From: Mycolicibacterium elephantis DSM 44368 | Lineage (GTDB): Bacteria > Actinomycetota > Actinomycetes > Mycobacteriales > Mycobacteriaceae | Assembly: GCF_004014805.1 (NCBI RefSeq) | Contig: NZ_ATDN01000089.1 | Location: 1 to 64,000, forward strand | Direction of reading: 5' to 3' | Length of the DNA stretch: 64,000 nt | Shown: positions 8,216-17,533 of the stretch, in pieces | How positions within the stretch are numbered: the first letter of the stretch is position 1 | Layout of the letters: each line of letters begins with the position of its first letter | Made by a program: the position numbers and the translations under genes | Notes under the pieces: model-generated | What the model was told of the DNA's origin: nothing | Databases searched by the model: none | Seen by the model: the letters and a program-made list of their open reading frames with translations, nothing else

Positions 8216-10212
8216 CCCGATACCACGCGTTGATCATCGCCGATTGTCTCCTCGGGCGTGCCGGATTCGGTTCCCACACCCAGCGCCTCCAGTACCGCCC
8301 GCGCGGTGGCGACGCCGATACCGGGTACGGCGGTGATCTCCTCGAGGCTGGCCTCCCTGAGCCGTGCCACCGACCCGAAATGGGTCACCAGCGCCTTGCG
8401 GCGGTGCTCGCCGAGCCCGCGGATCGAGTCGAGCGCCGACGCCGTCATCCGTTTCGAGCGCTTGCTGCGGTGATAGGTGATAGCGAACCGGTGCGCCTCG
8501 TCGCGCACCCGCTGCAGCAGGTACAGCCCGTCGCTGTGACGCGGCATGATCAGCGGGTCCGGCTCAGACGGCACCCACACCTCCTCCAACCGCTTGGCCA
8601 GACCGATCACCGCGACGTCGCTGATCCCGAGCTCGTCGAGGACGGCCTGCGCGGCGTTGACCTGAGGAGCACCGCCGTCGACGACGTACAGGTTCGGTGG
8701 ATAGGCGAACTTGCGCGACCGCGCTTGCGCTGCCGAATCCGATTCGACTGCACCGTTTTTCATGCTCTGGATGTCGTGCAGGTGCCGATGGAAGCGGCGC
8801 CGCGTCACCTCGGCGATCGATGCCACGTCGTCGGAGCGGCCGTCGCCCGCGGCTTCGCGGATGGCGTAGTGCCGATAGTCCGACTTTCGCGGCAACCCGT
8901 CCTCGAAAACCACCAACGAGGCCACCACGTCGGTGCCCTGGATGTGGCTGATGTCGACACACTCGATCCGCAGCGGTGCCTCCGCGAGCCCAAGTATGTC
9001 CTGAATGCTTTGCAGCGCAGCGGTTCTGGCTGTGAAGTCACCCGCGCGTTTGAGCTTGTGCTGGGCCAGGGCATCCTGGGCGTTTCGCCGAACGGTCTCG
9101 GCGAGCGCGCGTTTGTCGCCGCGCTGCGGCACCCGCAGCACGACCCGCGAGCCGCGCAGCTGGGTCAACCAGGTCGCCAGCTCGTCGGCGTTCTCGGGCA
9201 GGCACGGCACCAGCACCTGCCGCGGCACCGGGTTCAGCGACTCGTCGGCTGCACCGTCCAACTCGGCCTGATCCCCGTAGAACTGCGTGAGGAACTGCTC
9301 CACCAGGCGTTCCTCGCTGAATTCTGCTGCCTCGTCCGATTTTTCGACGATCCAGCCCCGCTGCCCCCGCACCCGGCCGCCGCGCACGTGGAACACCTGA
9401 ACCGCCGCCTCCAGCTCGTCGTCGGCGAACGCCACCACGTCGGCGTCGGTGCCGTCGCCGAAGACCACGGCCTGCTTCTCCAGCGCCCGCTTGAGCGCCG
9501 AGATGTTGTCGCGCAGCCTGGCGGCGCGTTCGAAATCCAGTTCCTCTGCGGCACGGGCCATCTGCTGTTCCATGTCGCGGATCAGCCGGTCGGTCTTGCC
9601 GGCCAGGAAGTCGCAGAAGTCGAGCACGATCTGGCGGTGCTCCTCCGCGCTGACCCGGTTGACACACGGCGCCGAGCACTTGTCGATGTAGCCCAGCAGA
9701 CACGGCCGGTCAATCTGCCTGTGCCGCTTGAACACTCCGGCCGAACAGGTACGCGCGGGAAAGACGCGGGTGAGCAGGTCGAGGGTTTCGCGGATCGCCC
9801 AGGCGTGCGAGTAGGGCCCGAAGTAGCGGACCCCCTTGCGCCGCGCCCCCCGATACACCATCAGCCGCGGATATTCCTCGTTGAGCGTGACGGCCAGCAC
9901 CGGATACGACTTGTCGTCGCGGTAGCGCACGTTGAACCGCGGATCGAACTCCTTGATCCAGTTGTACTCGAGCTGCAGCGCCTCCACTTCGGTGTTGACC
10001 ACCGTCCACTCGACGCTGCCCGCCGTCATCACCATCTGCCGGGTGCGCGGCGCCAGGCTGGAGACGTCGGCGAAGTAGGAGGTGAGTCGGCTGCGCAGGC
10101 TCTTGGCCTTGCCGACGTAGATCACCCGGCCGTGCGGATCCAGGAACCGGTAGACGCCCGGTTCGACCGGGATGGACCCGGGCGCGGGCCGGTAGGTCGC
10201 TGGATCGGGCAT
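8212..10212 (-). CDS. uvrC: excinuclease ABC subunit C
   Basis: The dual-incision nuclease of nucleotide-excision repair, working with UvrA and UvrB. Domains in order: GIY-YIG nuclease at about residues 15-95 (EPGVYRFLDPHGRVIYVGKA), a Cys-rich region (ARTCSAGVFKRHRQIDRPCL, DKCSAPCV), the UVR/UvrB-binding helix pair near 205-240 (MARAAEELDFERAARLRDNI), the RNase H-like 5' nuclease (CVDISHIQGTDVVASLVVF) and a tandem helix-hairpin-helix near 590-650 (SIRGLGEHRRKALV, ITAVPGIGVATARAV). 666 residues, full length. It heads the operon, and a leaderless-type -10 sits 7 bases before the ATG. Confidence 0.97.
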   Translation of the reverse strand: MPDPATYRPAPGSIPVEPGVYRFLDPHGRVIYVGKAKSLRSRLTSYFADVSSLAPRTRQMVMTAGSVEWTVVNTEVEALQLEYNWIKEFDPRFNVRYRDDKSYPVLAVTLNEEYPRLMVYRGARRKGVRYFGPYSHAWAIRETLDLLTRVFPARTCSAGVFKRHRQIDRPCLLGYIDKCSAPCVNRVSAEEHRQIVLDFCDFLAGKTDRLIRDMEQQMARAAEELDFERAARLRDNISALKRALEKQAVVFGDGTDADVVAFADDELEAAVQVFHVRGGRVRGQRGWIVEKSDEAAEFSEERLVEQFLTQFYGDQAELDGAADESLNPVPRQVLVPCLPENADELATWLTQLRGSRVVLRVPQRGDKRALAETVRRNAQDALAQHKLKRAGDFTARTAALQSIQDILGLAEAPLRIECVDISHIQGTDVVASLVVFEDGLPRKSDYRHYAIREAAGDGRSDDVASIAEVTRRRFHRHLHDIQSMKNGAVESDSAAQARSRKFAYPPNLYVVDGGAPQVNAAQAVLDELGISDVAVIGLAKRLEEVWVPSEPDPLIMPRHSDGLYLLQRVRDEAHRFAITYHRSKRSKRMTASALDSIRGLGEHRRKALVTHFGSVARLREASLEEITAVPGIGVATARAVLEALGVGTESGTPEETIGDDQRVVSG

Positions 10213-10219
10213 GATTCCC

Positions 10220-10225
10220 AGGTTA
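10220..10225 (-). promoter_or_regulatory. -10 element of a leaderless uvrC promoter
   Basis: TAACCT is followed by 7 bases and then the uvrC ATG. TANNNT placed 6-7 bases before a start codon is the established signature of leaderless transcripts in mycobacteria. No ribosome-binding site would fit in this space. Confidence 0.6.
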
Positions 10226-10311
10226 CTGCCCGTGTCGACAACCCCTCGGCCCGCCGACGCGCGTCGGGGCGCCCTCAGCGCAGAGTCGATGGGTAACCGG
10301 CCCGAATGAAC

Positions 10312-10317
10312 TACCGT
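10312..10317 (+). promoter_or_regulatory. -10 element of a leaderless promoter for the gamma-glutamyltransferase
   Basis: TACCGT is followed by 6 bases and then GTG 10324. This spacing supports GTG 10324 as the start rather than ATG 10306, which lies upstream of the element. Confidence 0.5.
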
Positions 10318-10323
10318 CGAGTG

Positions 10324-12213
10324 GTGCGGATTTCACCGCTGACCAAGGTGCTGGCGCTGCTGACGGCCGGCGCGCTGGTGCTGGCCGGATGTGCCGCCGA
10401 ACGCGGCGAGACCACTGTGGCGCCGGCGTGTGCCGTCATCGCCGACGGCGGCCCGGCCACCGACGAATACCGCACCGACATGACGGCGGTGCGCACGAGC
10501 AGCTACTCGGTCGTCACCGCCAACCCGCTGGCCACCCGGTCGGCCTGCGAGGTGCTGCGCGACGGGGGCACGGCCGCCGACGCGCTCGTCACCGCGCAGG
10601 CCGTGCTCGGTCTGGTCGAGCCGCAGTCCTCCGGCATCGGCGGCGGCGGGTTCCTGCTCTACTACGACGCCGTCACCGGCGCGGTACAGGCCTACGACGG
10701 CCGCGAAGCCGCCCCGGCGGCGGCCACCGAGAACTACCTGCGCTGGGTGTCCGACACCGACCGCAGCGAACCCAGACCCGATGCCAGGGCGTCAGGCCGG
10801 TCCATCGGCGTGCCGGGCATCGTGCGGCTGTTGCACGAGGTCCATGTCGAGCACGGCGGCGCCGGCTGGCGTGAGCTGTTCGACCCCGCTGTCAGGATGG
10901 CCGACGACGGTTTCGCCATCAGCCCGCGGCTGGCGGGCGCGATCGCCGCCGCGGCCCCTCAGCTGGCGGCCGATCCGCAGGCCGCCGAGTACTTCCTCGA
11001 CGCCGACGGCACGGCCAAGACGGCCGGGACACGGTTGGTCAATCCGGCTTACGCAAAAACGTTGGGCGCCATCGCAGCTGATCCGCAGTCCTTCTATACC
11101 GGCCCGATCGCCGACGATATCGTCGCCGCCGCGGCCGACCCGTCCGGCGACCGCACCCCCGGCCGGCTGACGGTCGAGGACCTGTCGAGCTACACCGTCA
11201 AGAGGCGTGAACCGCTGTGCGGCCAGTACCGGAAGTGGGAGGTCTGCGGTATGCCGCCACCGTCGTCGGGCGGCATCGGCGTGGCGGCCACGCTGGGCGT
11301 GCTCGAGCACTTCCCGATGGCCGACCACAGACCCACCGAGGTCGACCTCAACGGCGGGCGGCCCACCGTGATGGGCGTACATCTGATCGCCGAAGCCGAG
11401 CGGCTCGCCTACGCCGACCGCGACCGCTACGTGGCGGACACCGATTTTGTTGCGTTGCCCGGTGATTCACCCGACACCCTGCTCGGCAGCGACTACCTGA
11501 CCGGGCGGGCGGCGCTGATCTCGCCGGAGCACACGATGGGCACCGCGACGCCGGGTGACTTCGGCGCGCCCGCGGTGCCTGCCGCTCCGGTTCCCGAGCA
11601 CGGCACCAGCCAGGTCAGCATCGTCGACGGCGCGGGCAATGCGGCGTCGTTGACCACCACCGTGGAATCGTCGTTCGGGTCGTTCCACATGGTCGACGGC
11701 TTCATCCTCAACAACCAACTGACCGACTTCTCCGCGGAGCCGGTCGGGCCCGACGGTGTGCCCATCGCCAACCGGGTGCAGCCGGGTAAGCGGCCGCGCA
11801 GCACGATGGCGCCCACGCTGGTCTTCGATCACGCCCCGTCCGGACCGCCGGGGACCCGCGGGCCGCTGTACGCGGTGCTGGGCTCGCCCGGCGGGTCGAC
11901 GATCATCCAGTTCATCGTGAAAACCCTTGTCGGCATGCTGGACTGGGGCCTGGATCCCCAACAGGCGGCCTCCATGGTGGATTTCGGCGCGGCGAACACT
12001 CCCGAAACGAACGTCGGCGGCGAACACCCGGTGATCGACACCTCCGATGACGGCGACCACGATCCGTTGGTGCAGGGCCTGCGGGCGCTGGGCCACCAGG
12101 TCAACCTCGCGCCCCAGTCCAGCGGGCTTTCGGTCGTCGCGCGTGACGGCGCGGATCTGGTCGGGGGTGCCGACCCGCGCCGGGAGGGCGTGGCGATGGG
12201 CGACGTGGAGTGA
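10324..12213 (+). CDS. ggt: gamma-glutamyltransferase, lipoprotein
   Basis: Transfers or hydrolyses the gamma-glutamyl group of glutathione-like substrates outside the membrane. The N-terminus is a lipoprotein signal ending in the lipobox LAGC, so the enzyme should be membrane-anchored on the outer face. The N-terminal part has SSGIGGGGFLLYYD and GREAAP. The self-cleavage and nucleophile site is GTSQVSIVD, preceding the small-subunit sequence TTTVESSFGS and FILNNQLTDF. The glycine loop GSPGGSTIIQF follows. Start GTG 10324 is chosen from the -10 spacing; ATG 10306 would add six residues. About 629 residues. It diverges from uvrC across a short promoter region. Mycobacterial glutathione is absent, so the natural donor is uncertain. 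Confidence 0.9.
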   Translation: MRISPLTKVLALLTAGALVLAGCAAERGETTVAPACAVIADGGPATDEYRTDMTAVRTSSYSVVTANPLATRSACEVLRDGGTAADALVTAQAVLGLVEPQSSGIGGGGFLLYYDAVTGAVQAYDGREAAPAAATENYLRWVSDTDRSEPRPDARASGRSIGVPGIVRLLHEVHVEHGGAGWRELFDPAVRMADDGFAISPRLAGAIAAAAPQLAADPQAAEYFLDADGTAKTAGTRLVNPAYAKTLGAIAADPQSFYTGPIADDIVAAAADPSGDRTPGRLTVEDLSSYTVKRREPLCGQYRKWEVCGMPPPSSGGIGVAATLGVLEHFPMADHRPTEVDLNGGRPTVMGVHLIAEAERLAYADRDRYVADTDFVALPGDSPDTLLGSDYLTGRAALISPEHTMGTATPGDFGAPAVPAAPVPEHGTSQVSIVDGAGNAASLTTTVESSFGSFHMVDGFILNNQLTDFSAEPVGPDGVPIANRVQPGKRPRSTMAPTLVFDHAPSGPPGTRGPLYAVLGSPGGSTIIQFIVKTLVGMLDWGLDPQQAASMVDFGAANTPETNVGGEHPVIDTSDDGDHDPLVQGLRALGHQVNLAPQSSGLSVVARDGADLVGGADPRREGVAMGDVE

Positions 12214-12216
12214 CGG

Positions 12217-12666
12217 TCAGCGCGAGTTGCTGGCCTTGTATCGCCGGACCAGGGCCCTGACCTGGTCCATGGCCTCCACCGCGCGGTCCTTGTCGACGGC
12301 CTGGATCGCCATCACCGGGATGTACTCGTCGTCGGGCAGGTCCACCCGCGCCCAGCGCGCCCCGGCCGGGAACGACACGTCGACGACATCGGACCACGGA
12401 ATCAGCCGGTAGCCGAACAGGTTTCGCACCGCGACACCTTCCGCGCCGATCCGGAGACGGGGCCGGGCCAGCAACAGGACCGCCCCGGCGATCACCACGC
12501 CGAGCAGCGCGATCGCCACCTGGTCGGCGGTCCGGAAGATGACCCCGGTCGACGCGATCTTCAGCAGCGCCCCGACCGTGATGTGCGCGGCCAGGATCAC
12601 CGCCGCCGCGGCATACACGAAATACGGTGTCAGGTGCGGCCGTACCTGCAGGTCCCAGTCAGCCAT
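12217..12666 (-). CDS. PH-domain (bPH-type) membrane protein, Rv1417-like
   Basis: A 149-residue protein with two predicted transmembrane helices in the first half (about residues 14-36, YFVYAAAAVILAAHITVGAL, and 46-66, DQVAIALLGVVIAGAVLLL). A bacterial PH-like domain follows (RIGAEGVAVRNLFGYRLIPW ... VVDVSFPAGARWARVDLPDD). It overlaps ribH by 8 bases and shares the riboflavin operon, the same position as Rv1417 in M. tuberculosis. The molecular function is not known. Co-transcription with ribH is conserved but does not prove a role in flavin metabolism. Confidence 0.85.
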   Translation of the reverse strand: MADWDLQVRPHLTPYFVYAAAAVILAAHITVGALLKIASTGVIFRTADQVAIALLGVVIAGAVLLLARPRLRIGAEGVAVRNLFGYRLIPWSDVVDVSFPAGARWARVDLPDDEYIPVMAIQAVDKDRAVEAMDQVRALVRRYKASNSR

Positions 12667-13138
12667 GCCGCAGGCCGCGAAGGGTCAGCGCGGTGGACAG
12701 CGCGGCCGCGGCCGCCTGGGCGCCCTTGTCCTCGGCCGACGTCGGCAACCCGGCGCGGTCCAGCGCCTGCGCCTCGGTGTTCGTGGTCAGCACGCCGTTG
12801 GCGACGGGAGTGGACGCATCCAGCGACACCCGGGTGAGGCCCTGTGTCACGGCGTCACACACGTAGTCGAAATGCGGTGTCTCGCCGCGGATCACCACGC
12901 CCAGCGCGACCACCGCATCATGGTCGGCCGCCAATGCCTGCGCCACGACCGGGATTTCGATCGCGCCGAGAACCCGCACCACGGTGGGGTTGTCGATTCC
13001 CGCGTCCGCGGCCACCTTTCGCGCACCGTCGAGCAGGGCGTCACAGATCGTCTGGTGCCACGTGCTGGCCACGATGGCCAACTTCAAGTCTGACGCGTCG
13101 AGCTGTGGCAGGTCGGGAACACCGGCCGCTGGGCTCAT
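12659..13138 (-). CDS. ribH: 6,7-dimethyl-8-ribityllumazine synthase
   Basis: Condenses 5-amino-6-ribitylaminouracil with 3,4-dihydroxy-2-butanone 4-phosphate, the penultimate step to riboflavin. Motifs include IVASTWHQTICDALLDGA, VLGAIEIPVVAQAL, ALGVVIRGETPHFDYVC (substrate-contacting) and PVANGVLTTNTEAQALDR. 159 residues, the usual length. ATGA overlap with the ribBA stop indicates coupled translation. Confidence 0.97.
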   Translation of the reverse strand: MSPAAGVPDLPQLDASDLKLAIVASTWHQTICDALLDGARKVAADAGIDNPTVVRVLGAIEIPVVAQALAADHDAVVALGVVIRGETPHFDYVCDAVTQGLTRVSLDASTPVANGVLTTNTEAQALDRAGLPTSAEDKGAQAAAAALSTALTLRGLRHG

Positions 13139-14460
13139 AGGGCTCCGCCGAGATCCACATCGCTCGGCCTGCGGTCACCGAGCAGGTAGACGCCCTCGTC
13201 GTAGGAGTCCATGGTGGTCGCTTCGTGGTAATCGTCGAGCCCGATGAGGTCGTGACCCATCCGGTCCCGCTTGGTCATCAGGTAGCGGATGTTCTCCTTG
13301 TTGGCCCGCACCGGCAGCGGCACGCGTTCGATGATGTGCAGCCCGTAGCCGTCCAACCCGACGCGCTTGGCGGGGTTGTTGGTCAGCAGCCGCATCGAGC
13401 GCACGCCGAGATCGACGAGGATCTGCGCGCCGATGCCGTAGTCGCGGGCGTCGGCGGGCAGGCCGAGCTTGAGGTTGGCGTCAACGGTGTCGTCGCCGGC
13501 GTCCTGCAGTTGGTAGGCCTGCAGCTTGTGCATCAGCCCGATGCCGCGGCCCTCGTGGCCGCGCATGTAGAGGACGACGCCGCGGCCCTCGTGGGCCACC
13601 ATCGCCAGCGCGGCGTCGAGCTGCGGGCCGCAGTCGCAGCGCTGCGAACCGAACACGTCGCCGGTCAGGCATTCCGAGTGCACGCGCACCAGCACGTCGT
13701 GGCCGTCGCCGTGCGGGCCGGCGATGTCGCCGCGGACCAGCGCGACGTGCTCGATGTCCTCGTAGATGCTGGCGTAACCCACGGCGCGGAACTCGCCGTG
13801 CCGGGTCGGGATACGTGCCTCCGCGACACGTTCGATGTGCTTTTCGTGCTTGCGCCGGTACTCGATGAGGTCGGCGATGGAGATCAGGGCCAGATCGTGG
13901 TCGTCGGCGAACACCCGCAGCTCATCGGTCTGCGCCATCGCGCCTTCGTCCTTCTGGCTGACGATCTCGCAGATCGCGCCGGCGGGCTGCAAGCCCGCCA
14001 TCCGGGCCAGGTCGACGGCGGCCTCGGTGTGTCCCGGCCGACGCAGCACCCCACCGTCCTTGGCGCGCAACGGAACCACGTGACCGGGCTTGGTGAAATC
14101 GTTGACGGTGCTGGACGGGTCGGCGAGCAGGCGCATCGTCGTCGCACGATCCGAAGCCGAAATACCCGTTCCGACACCGAACTTCGCGTCGACGGTGACC
14201 GTGTAGGCGGTGCCGTGCTTGTCCTGGTTCACCGCGTACATCGGAAGCAGGCCGAGCCGGTCGCAGATCGCGCCGTCCAGCGGCACGCACAGGTATCCGG
14301 AGGTGTAGCGCACCATGAACGCGACGAGCTCTGGTGTGGCCTTTTCCGCGGCGAAGATGAGATCGCCCTCGTTTTCGCGATCCTCATCATCGACGACGAC
14401 GACGGCCTTCCCCGCGGCGATATCGGCAACCGCCCGCTCCACAGAGTCCAGCCTCGTCAT
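13135..14460 (-). CDS. ribBA: bifunctional 3,4-dihydroxy-2-butanone 4-phosphate synthase / GTP cyclohydrolase II
   Basis: Provides both precursors for riboflavin. The N-terminal DHBP synthase domain (residues ~1-205) has the acidic metal motif DDEDRENEGDL and HTEAAVDLARMAGLQPAG. The C-terminal cyclohydrolase II domain (~206-400) has the zinc site GDVFGSQRCDCGPQLDAAL and RGHEGRGIGLMHKLQAYQ. The start is set at ATG 14460 (TRLDSVERAVADIAAGK) by family comparison; an in-frame codon at 14478 would add six residues. The C-terminal tail ends DLGGAL and is somewhat longer than in M. tuberculosis. It is followed by ribH with a 4-base overlap. Confidence 0.96.
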   Translation of the reverse strand: MTRLDSVERAVADIAAGKAVVVVDDEDRENEGDLIFAAEKATPELVAFMVRYTSGYLCVPLDGAICDRLGLLPMYAVNQDKHGTAYTVTVDAKFGVGTGISASDRATTMRLLADPSSTVNDFTKPGHVVPLRAKDGGVLRRPGHTEAAVDLARMAGLQPAGAICEIVSQKDEGAMAQTDELRVFADDHDLALISIADLIEYRRKHEKHIERVAEARIPTRHGEFRAVGYASIYEDIEHVALVRGDIAGPHGDGHDVLVRVHSECLTGDVFGSQRCDCGPQLDAALAMVAHEGRGVVLYMRGHEGRGIGLMHKLQAYQLQDAGDDTVDANLKLGLPADARDYGIGAQILVDLGVRSMRLLTNNPAKRVGLDGYGLHIIERVPLPVRANKENIRYLMTKRDRMGHDLIGLDDYHEATTMDSYDEGVYLLGDRRPSDVDLGGAL

Positions 14461-14543
14461 CTCATCAGTATGAACCACCAGGGCCCGGATCTTATTGCCA
14501 GCCCCCTGAGCTGGGCCGATGCTGCGACCGGGCGGATCGGGGG

Positions 14544-15155
14544 CTATTCGCCGATCAGGCCGTCTCTGGCATCGAGCAACCGCTCGACGTATTTCGCGAT
14601 GACGTCGACCTCGAGATTGACGGGGGCGCCGACCTCGACGGTGCCCAGCGTGGTTGTCTCGAGGGTCGTCGGGATCAGCGACACCTCGAACCAGTCGTGG
14701 CCCAGCCCGGACACCGTCAGCGACACGCCGTCGACGGTGATCGAGCCCTTCTCGACGACGTAGCGCGCCAATGCGGTGGGCAGTGCGATGCGCACCACCT
14801 CCCAGCGCTCGGCCGGGGTGCGCGCGACCACGTGTCCGGTGCCGTCGACGTGGCCCTGCACGATGTGGCCGCCGAGCCGGCTGTTGACCGCCGCGGCGCG
14901 TTCCAGGTTGACCCGGCTGCCCACCCCGATGATGCGCAGGCTCGTCCTGTGCAACGTCTCCCCGATGACGTCGACGCTGAACGCACCGTCGGGTAACACT
15001 TCGACAACGGTCAGGCAGACGCCGTTCACCGCGATGGAATCGCCGTGGCCAGCGTCGGACGTGACGAGCGGCCCCCTGATGACCAGCCGCGCGAAGTCAC
15101 GGAAGTCCTCCCTAGCGACGACCTCACCCAGTTCTTCGACGATTCCGGTGAACAC
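14544..15155 (-). CDS. ribE: riboflavin synthase alpha subunit
   Basis: Dismutates two molecules of 6,7-dimethyl-8-ribityllumazine to riboflavin. The two tandem lumazine-binding half-domains are plain: MFTGIVEELG and NGVCLTVVEV in the first, GHIVQGHVDGTGHV and DGVSLTVSGL in the second. 203 residues. GTG start at 15155. It heads the ribE-ribBA-ribH run (83 bases before ribBA). No FMN riboswitch was recognised upstream. The gene is called ribC in M. tuberculosis. Confidence 0.96.
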   Translation of the reverse strand: MFTGIVEELGEVVAREDFRDFARLVIRGPLVTSDAGHGDSIAVNGVCLTVVEVLPDGAFSVDVIGETLHRTSLRIIGVGSRVNLERAAAVNSRLGGHIVQGHVDGTGHVVARTPAERWEVVRIALPTALARYVVEKGSITVDGVSLTVSGLGHDWFEVSLIPTTLETTTLGTVEVGAPVNLEVDVIAKYVERLLDARDGLIGE

Positions 15156-15186
15156 GCCGACAGAGTAACCAGCCGCCGAGACCCTC

Positions 15187-15192
15187 TACGAT
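15187..15192 (+). promoter_or_regulatory. -10 element of a leaderless lprG promoter
   Basis: TACGAT is followed by 7 bases and ATG 15200. This favours ATG 15200 over the in-frame ATG 15191, which overlaps the -10 element itself. Confidence 0.55.
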
Positions 15193-15199
15193 GCATTCC

Positions 15200-15895
15200 A
15201 TGCAGACCCGCCCAGTAGCGATCTTTGCCGCCCTCTTCGCTGTCCTCGCTCTTCTCGCAGGTTGTTCCAAGTCCGCTGACTCCGGAAAAGACCTCCCCGA
15301 CGCGGCGACACTGCTCACGCAGTCGACCGACACCACCAGGGGCCAGACCAGCGTTCACCTGAGGCTCACGGTGCAGGGCGAGATTCCCGCGCTGCCGCTG
15401 GAGTCGATCGAAGGCGACCTGACGAACGTTCCCGCCGTCGCCGCCGCGGGCTCGGCCAACATGCTGTTCATGGGCCAGCGCCTGCAGGGCGTCGAGTTCG
15501 TCGTGCTCGACGGCACCCTGTACGCCGCGATCAGCGCGGGCGCATTCCAGGACTTCGGTCCGGCGGCCGACATCTACGACGTCTCGGCCATCCTCAACCC
15601 CGAAATCGGGCTCGCGAACGTGCTGGCCGACTTCTCCGACGCCAAGTCCGACGGCCGCGAGACCATCAACGGCGTCGAGACGGTCCGCATCGCCGGAACC
15701 GTCAGCGCCGAAGCCGTCAACAAGATCGCCCCGCAGATCGGGGCCACCGAACCGGTGCCCTCCACTGCCTGGATCGCCGAAGAGGGTGACCACGCGTTGA
15801 TGCAGATCACCCTGCAGACGGCACCGGAAGGCAGCATCACCATGACGTTGTCGGACTGGGGCAAGCCGGTGACGGTCACCAAGCCCGCCATCTGA
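15200..15895 (+). CDS. lprG: lipoarabinomannan/triacylglycerol carrier lipoprotein LprG
   Basis: An envelope lipoprotein that carries triacylated glycolipids and triacylglycerol and works with the P55 transporter. The signal peptide ends in the lipobox LAGC (Cys near residue 22). The mature domain has the LppX/LprG fold sequence LTVQGEIPALPLESIEGDL, GTLYAAISAGAFQDFGPAAD, and YDVSAILNPEIGLANVLADF. About 231 residues. Its stop codon overlaps the start of the downstream transporter (TGATG), as in M. tuberculosis, so the two are made as a unit. Confidence 0.95.
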   Translation: MQTRPVAIFAALFAVLALLAGCSKSADSGKDLPDAATLLTQSTDTTRGQTSVHLRLTVQGEIPALPLESIEGDLTNVPAVAAAGSANMLFMGQRLQGVEFVVLDGTLYAAISAGAFQDFGPAADIYDVSAILNPEIGLANVLADFSDAKSDGRETINGVETVRIAGTVSAEAVNKIAPQIGATEPVPSTAWIAEEGDHALMQITLQTAPEGSITMTLSDWGKPVTVTKPAI

Positions 15896-17523
15896 TGCAG
15901 ACCCTGACCGACACCGCACCGAAGACCGGCAGCCGCAGGGTCGCCATCAGCGCGGGCAGCCTCGCGGTGCTGCTCGGCGCGCTGGACACCTACGTCGTCG
16001 TCGCGATCATCCGCGACATCATCATCGACCTGCGGATACCGGTGAACCAGCTGCAGCAGGTGACCCCGATCATCACCTGCTACCTGCTCGGATACATCGC
16101 CGCGATGCCGCTGCTCGGCCGCGCCTCCGACCGGTTCGGCCGCAAGCTGATCCTGCAGAGCAGCCTGGCCGGGTTCGCGGTGGGTTCGGTGGTCACCGCG
16201 CTGTCGAACGACCTGCTTCCGATGGTGATCGGCCGCTCCATCCAGGGCGTCGCCAGCGGCGCGCTGCTACCGGTCACGCTGGCATTGGCGGCGGACCTGT
16301 GGGCCAGCCGCAACCGCGCCGCGGTGCTGGGCGGGATCGGCGCCGCACAGGAGCTGGGCAGCGTGCTGGGCCCGTTGTACGGCATCGCGGTAGTGGCGGC
16401 GCTGAACACCTGGCGCGACGTGTTCTGGATCAACGTGCCGCTGGCGGCGGTGGCGATGATCCTGATTCACTTCAGCCTGCCGTCCAGGCTCAAACCCGAG
16501 AACCCGGAGCGGGTCGACGTGGTCGGTGGCGTGCTGCTGGCCATCGCGCTCGGCCTGATCGTGATCGGGCTGTACAACCCGGCCCCCGACGGCCACAAGA
16601 TCCTGCCCGATTACGGGGTGCCGGTGCTGATCGCCGCGGCCGTGGCGCTGGTGGCGTTCTTCGTCTGGGAGCGGTTCGCCCGCACCCGGCTGATCGAACC
16701 CGCCGGCGTGCATTTCCGCCCGTTCCTGGCGGCGCTCGGGGCCTCGCTGTGCGCCGGCGCGGCGCTGATGGTGACGCTGGTCAACATCGAGTTGTTCGGC
16801 CAGGGTGTGCTCGGCAAGGACCAGACCGAAGCGGTCATGCTGCTGCTGCGCTTTCTGATCGCGCTGCCCATCGGCGCGGTGATCGGCGGGTGGATCGCCA
16901 CCCGGGTCGGCGACCGCATCGTCACGTTCGTCGGCCTGATGATCGCCGCCGGCGGTTATCTGCTGATCTCGCACTGGCACATCGACGTGCTGTCTCGCCA
17001 CCACGACCTCGGCTTCATCACCTTGCCCGTGCTCGACACCGACCTCGCCGTCGCGGGCCTGGGGCTGGGCCTGGTGATCGGCCCGCTGACCTCGGCCACG
17101 CTGCGGGTGGTCCCCGCAGCTCAGCACGGCATCGCGTCGGCCGCCGTGGTGGTGGCACGGATGATCGGCATGCTCATCGGTCTGGCCGGGCTGACCGCCT
17201 GGGGGCTGTACAAGTTCAACCAGTACCTGCAGGAACGGCTCGCCGCGCAGCCCATGCCGCCCGACGATTCCCTCGGCGGCCAGCTGCTTGCGCAGGCCAC
17301 TCGGCTGCGCCAGGCCACCCTCGAGGCCTACGCGATGCAGTACGGCGACATCTTCCTGGCCACGGCCGTGGTGTGTGTCATCGGTGCCCTGGTCGGGTTG
17401 CTGGTCAGCGGTCGAAAGGAGCACGCCGACGAGGTCGGGCCCACAGCCGACGGTGATGGGGATGGGGGCGCGCCGACCGATCTGATCGACGCGCCGACGC
17501 CTGGCGGACGCGACCGCGGCTAG
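15895..17523 (+). CDS. MFS lipid/drug exporter P55
   Basis: A major-facilitator protein with about 14 membrane helices (DHA2-like) that exports lipids and drugs together with LprG. The signature between helices 2 and 3 is visible (GRASDRFGRKLILQSSLAG), as is the helix-1 acidic residue in LGALDTYVVVAI. Motif C-like QELGSVLGPLYG lies in helix 5. 542 residues. The last ~45 residues are charged, glycine-rich and probably cytoplasmic. ATG 15895 overlaps the lprG stop. The operon is conserved as Rv1411c-Rv1410c. Confidence 0.95.
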   Translation: MQTLTDTAPKTGSRRVAISAGSLAVLLGALDTYVVVAIIRDIIIDLRIPVNQLQQVTPIITCYLLGYIAAMPLLGRASDRFGRKLILQSSLAGFAVGSVVTALSNDLLPMVIGRSIQGVASGALLPVTLALAADLWASRNRAAVLGGIGAAQELGSVLGPLYGIAVVAALNTWRDVFWINVPLAAVAMILIHFSLPSRLKPENPERVDVVGGVLLAIALGLIVIGLYNPAPDGHKILPDYGVPVLIAAAVALVAFFVWERFARTRLIEPAGVHFRPFLAALGASLCAGAALMVTLVNIELFGQGVLGKDQTEAVMLLLRFLIALPIGAVIGGWIATRVGDRIVTFVGLMIAAGGYLLISHWHIDVLSRHHDLGFITLPVLDTDLAVAGLGLGLVIGPLTSATLRVVPAAQHGIASAAVVVARMIGMLIGLAGLTAWGLYKFNQYLQERLAAQPMPPDDSLGGQLLAQATRLRQATLEAYAMQYGDIFLATAVVCVIGALVGLLVSGRKEHADEVGPTADGDGDGGAPTDLIDAPTPGGRDRG

Positions 17524-17533
17524 GCGGTCGGGC

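Noticed and set aside
14461..15160. FMN riboswitch ahead of the riboflavin genes
   Set aside because: The gaps before ribE and ribBA are under 100 bases and none of the conserved RFN-element helices was recognised.
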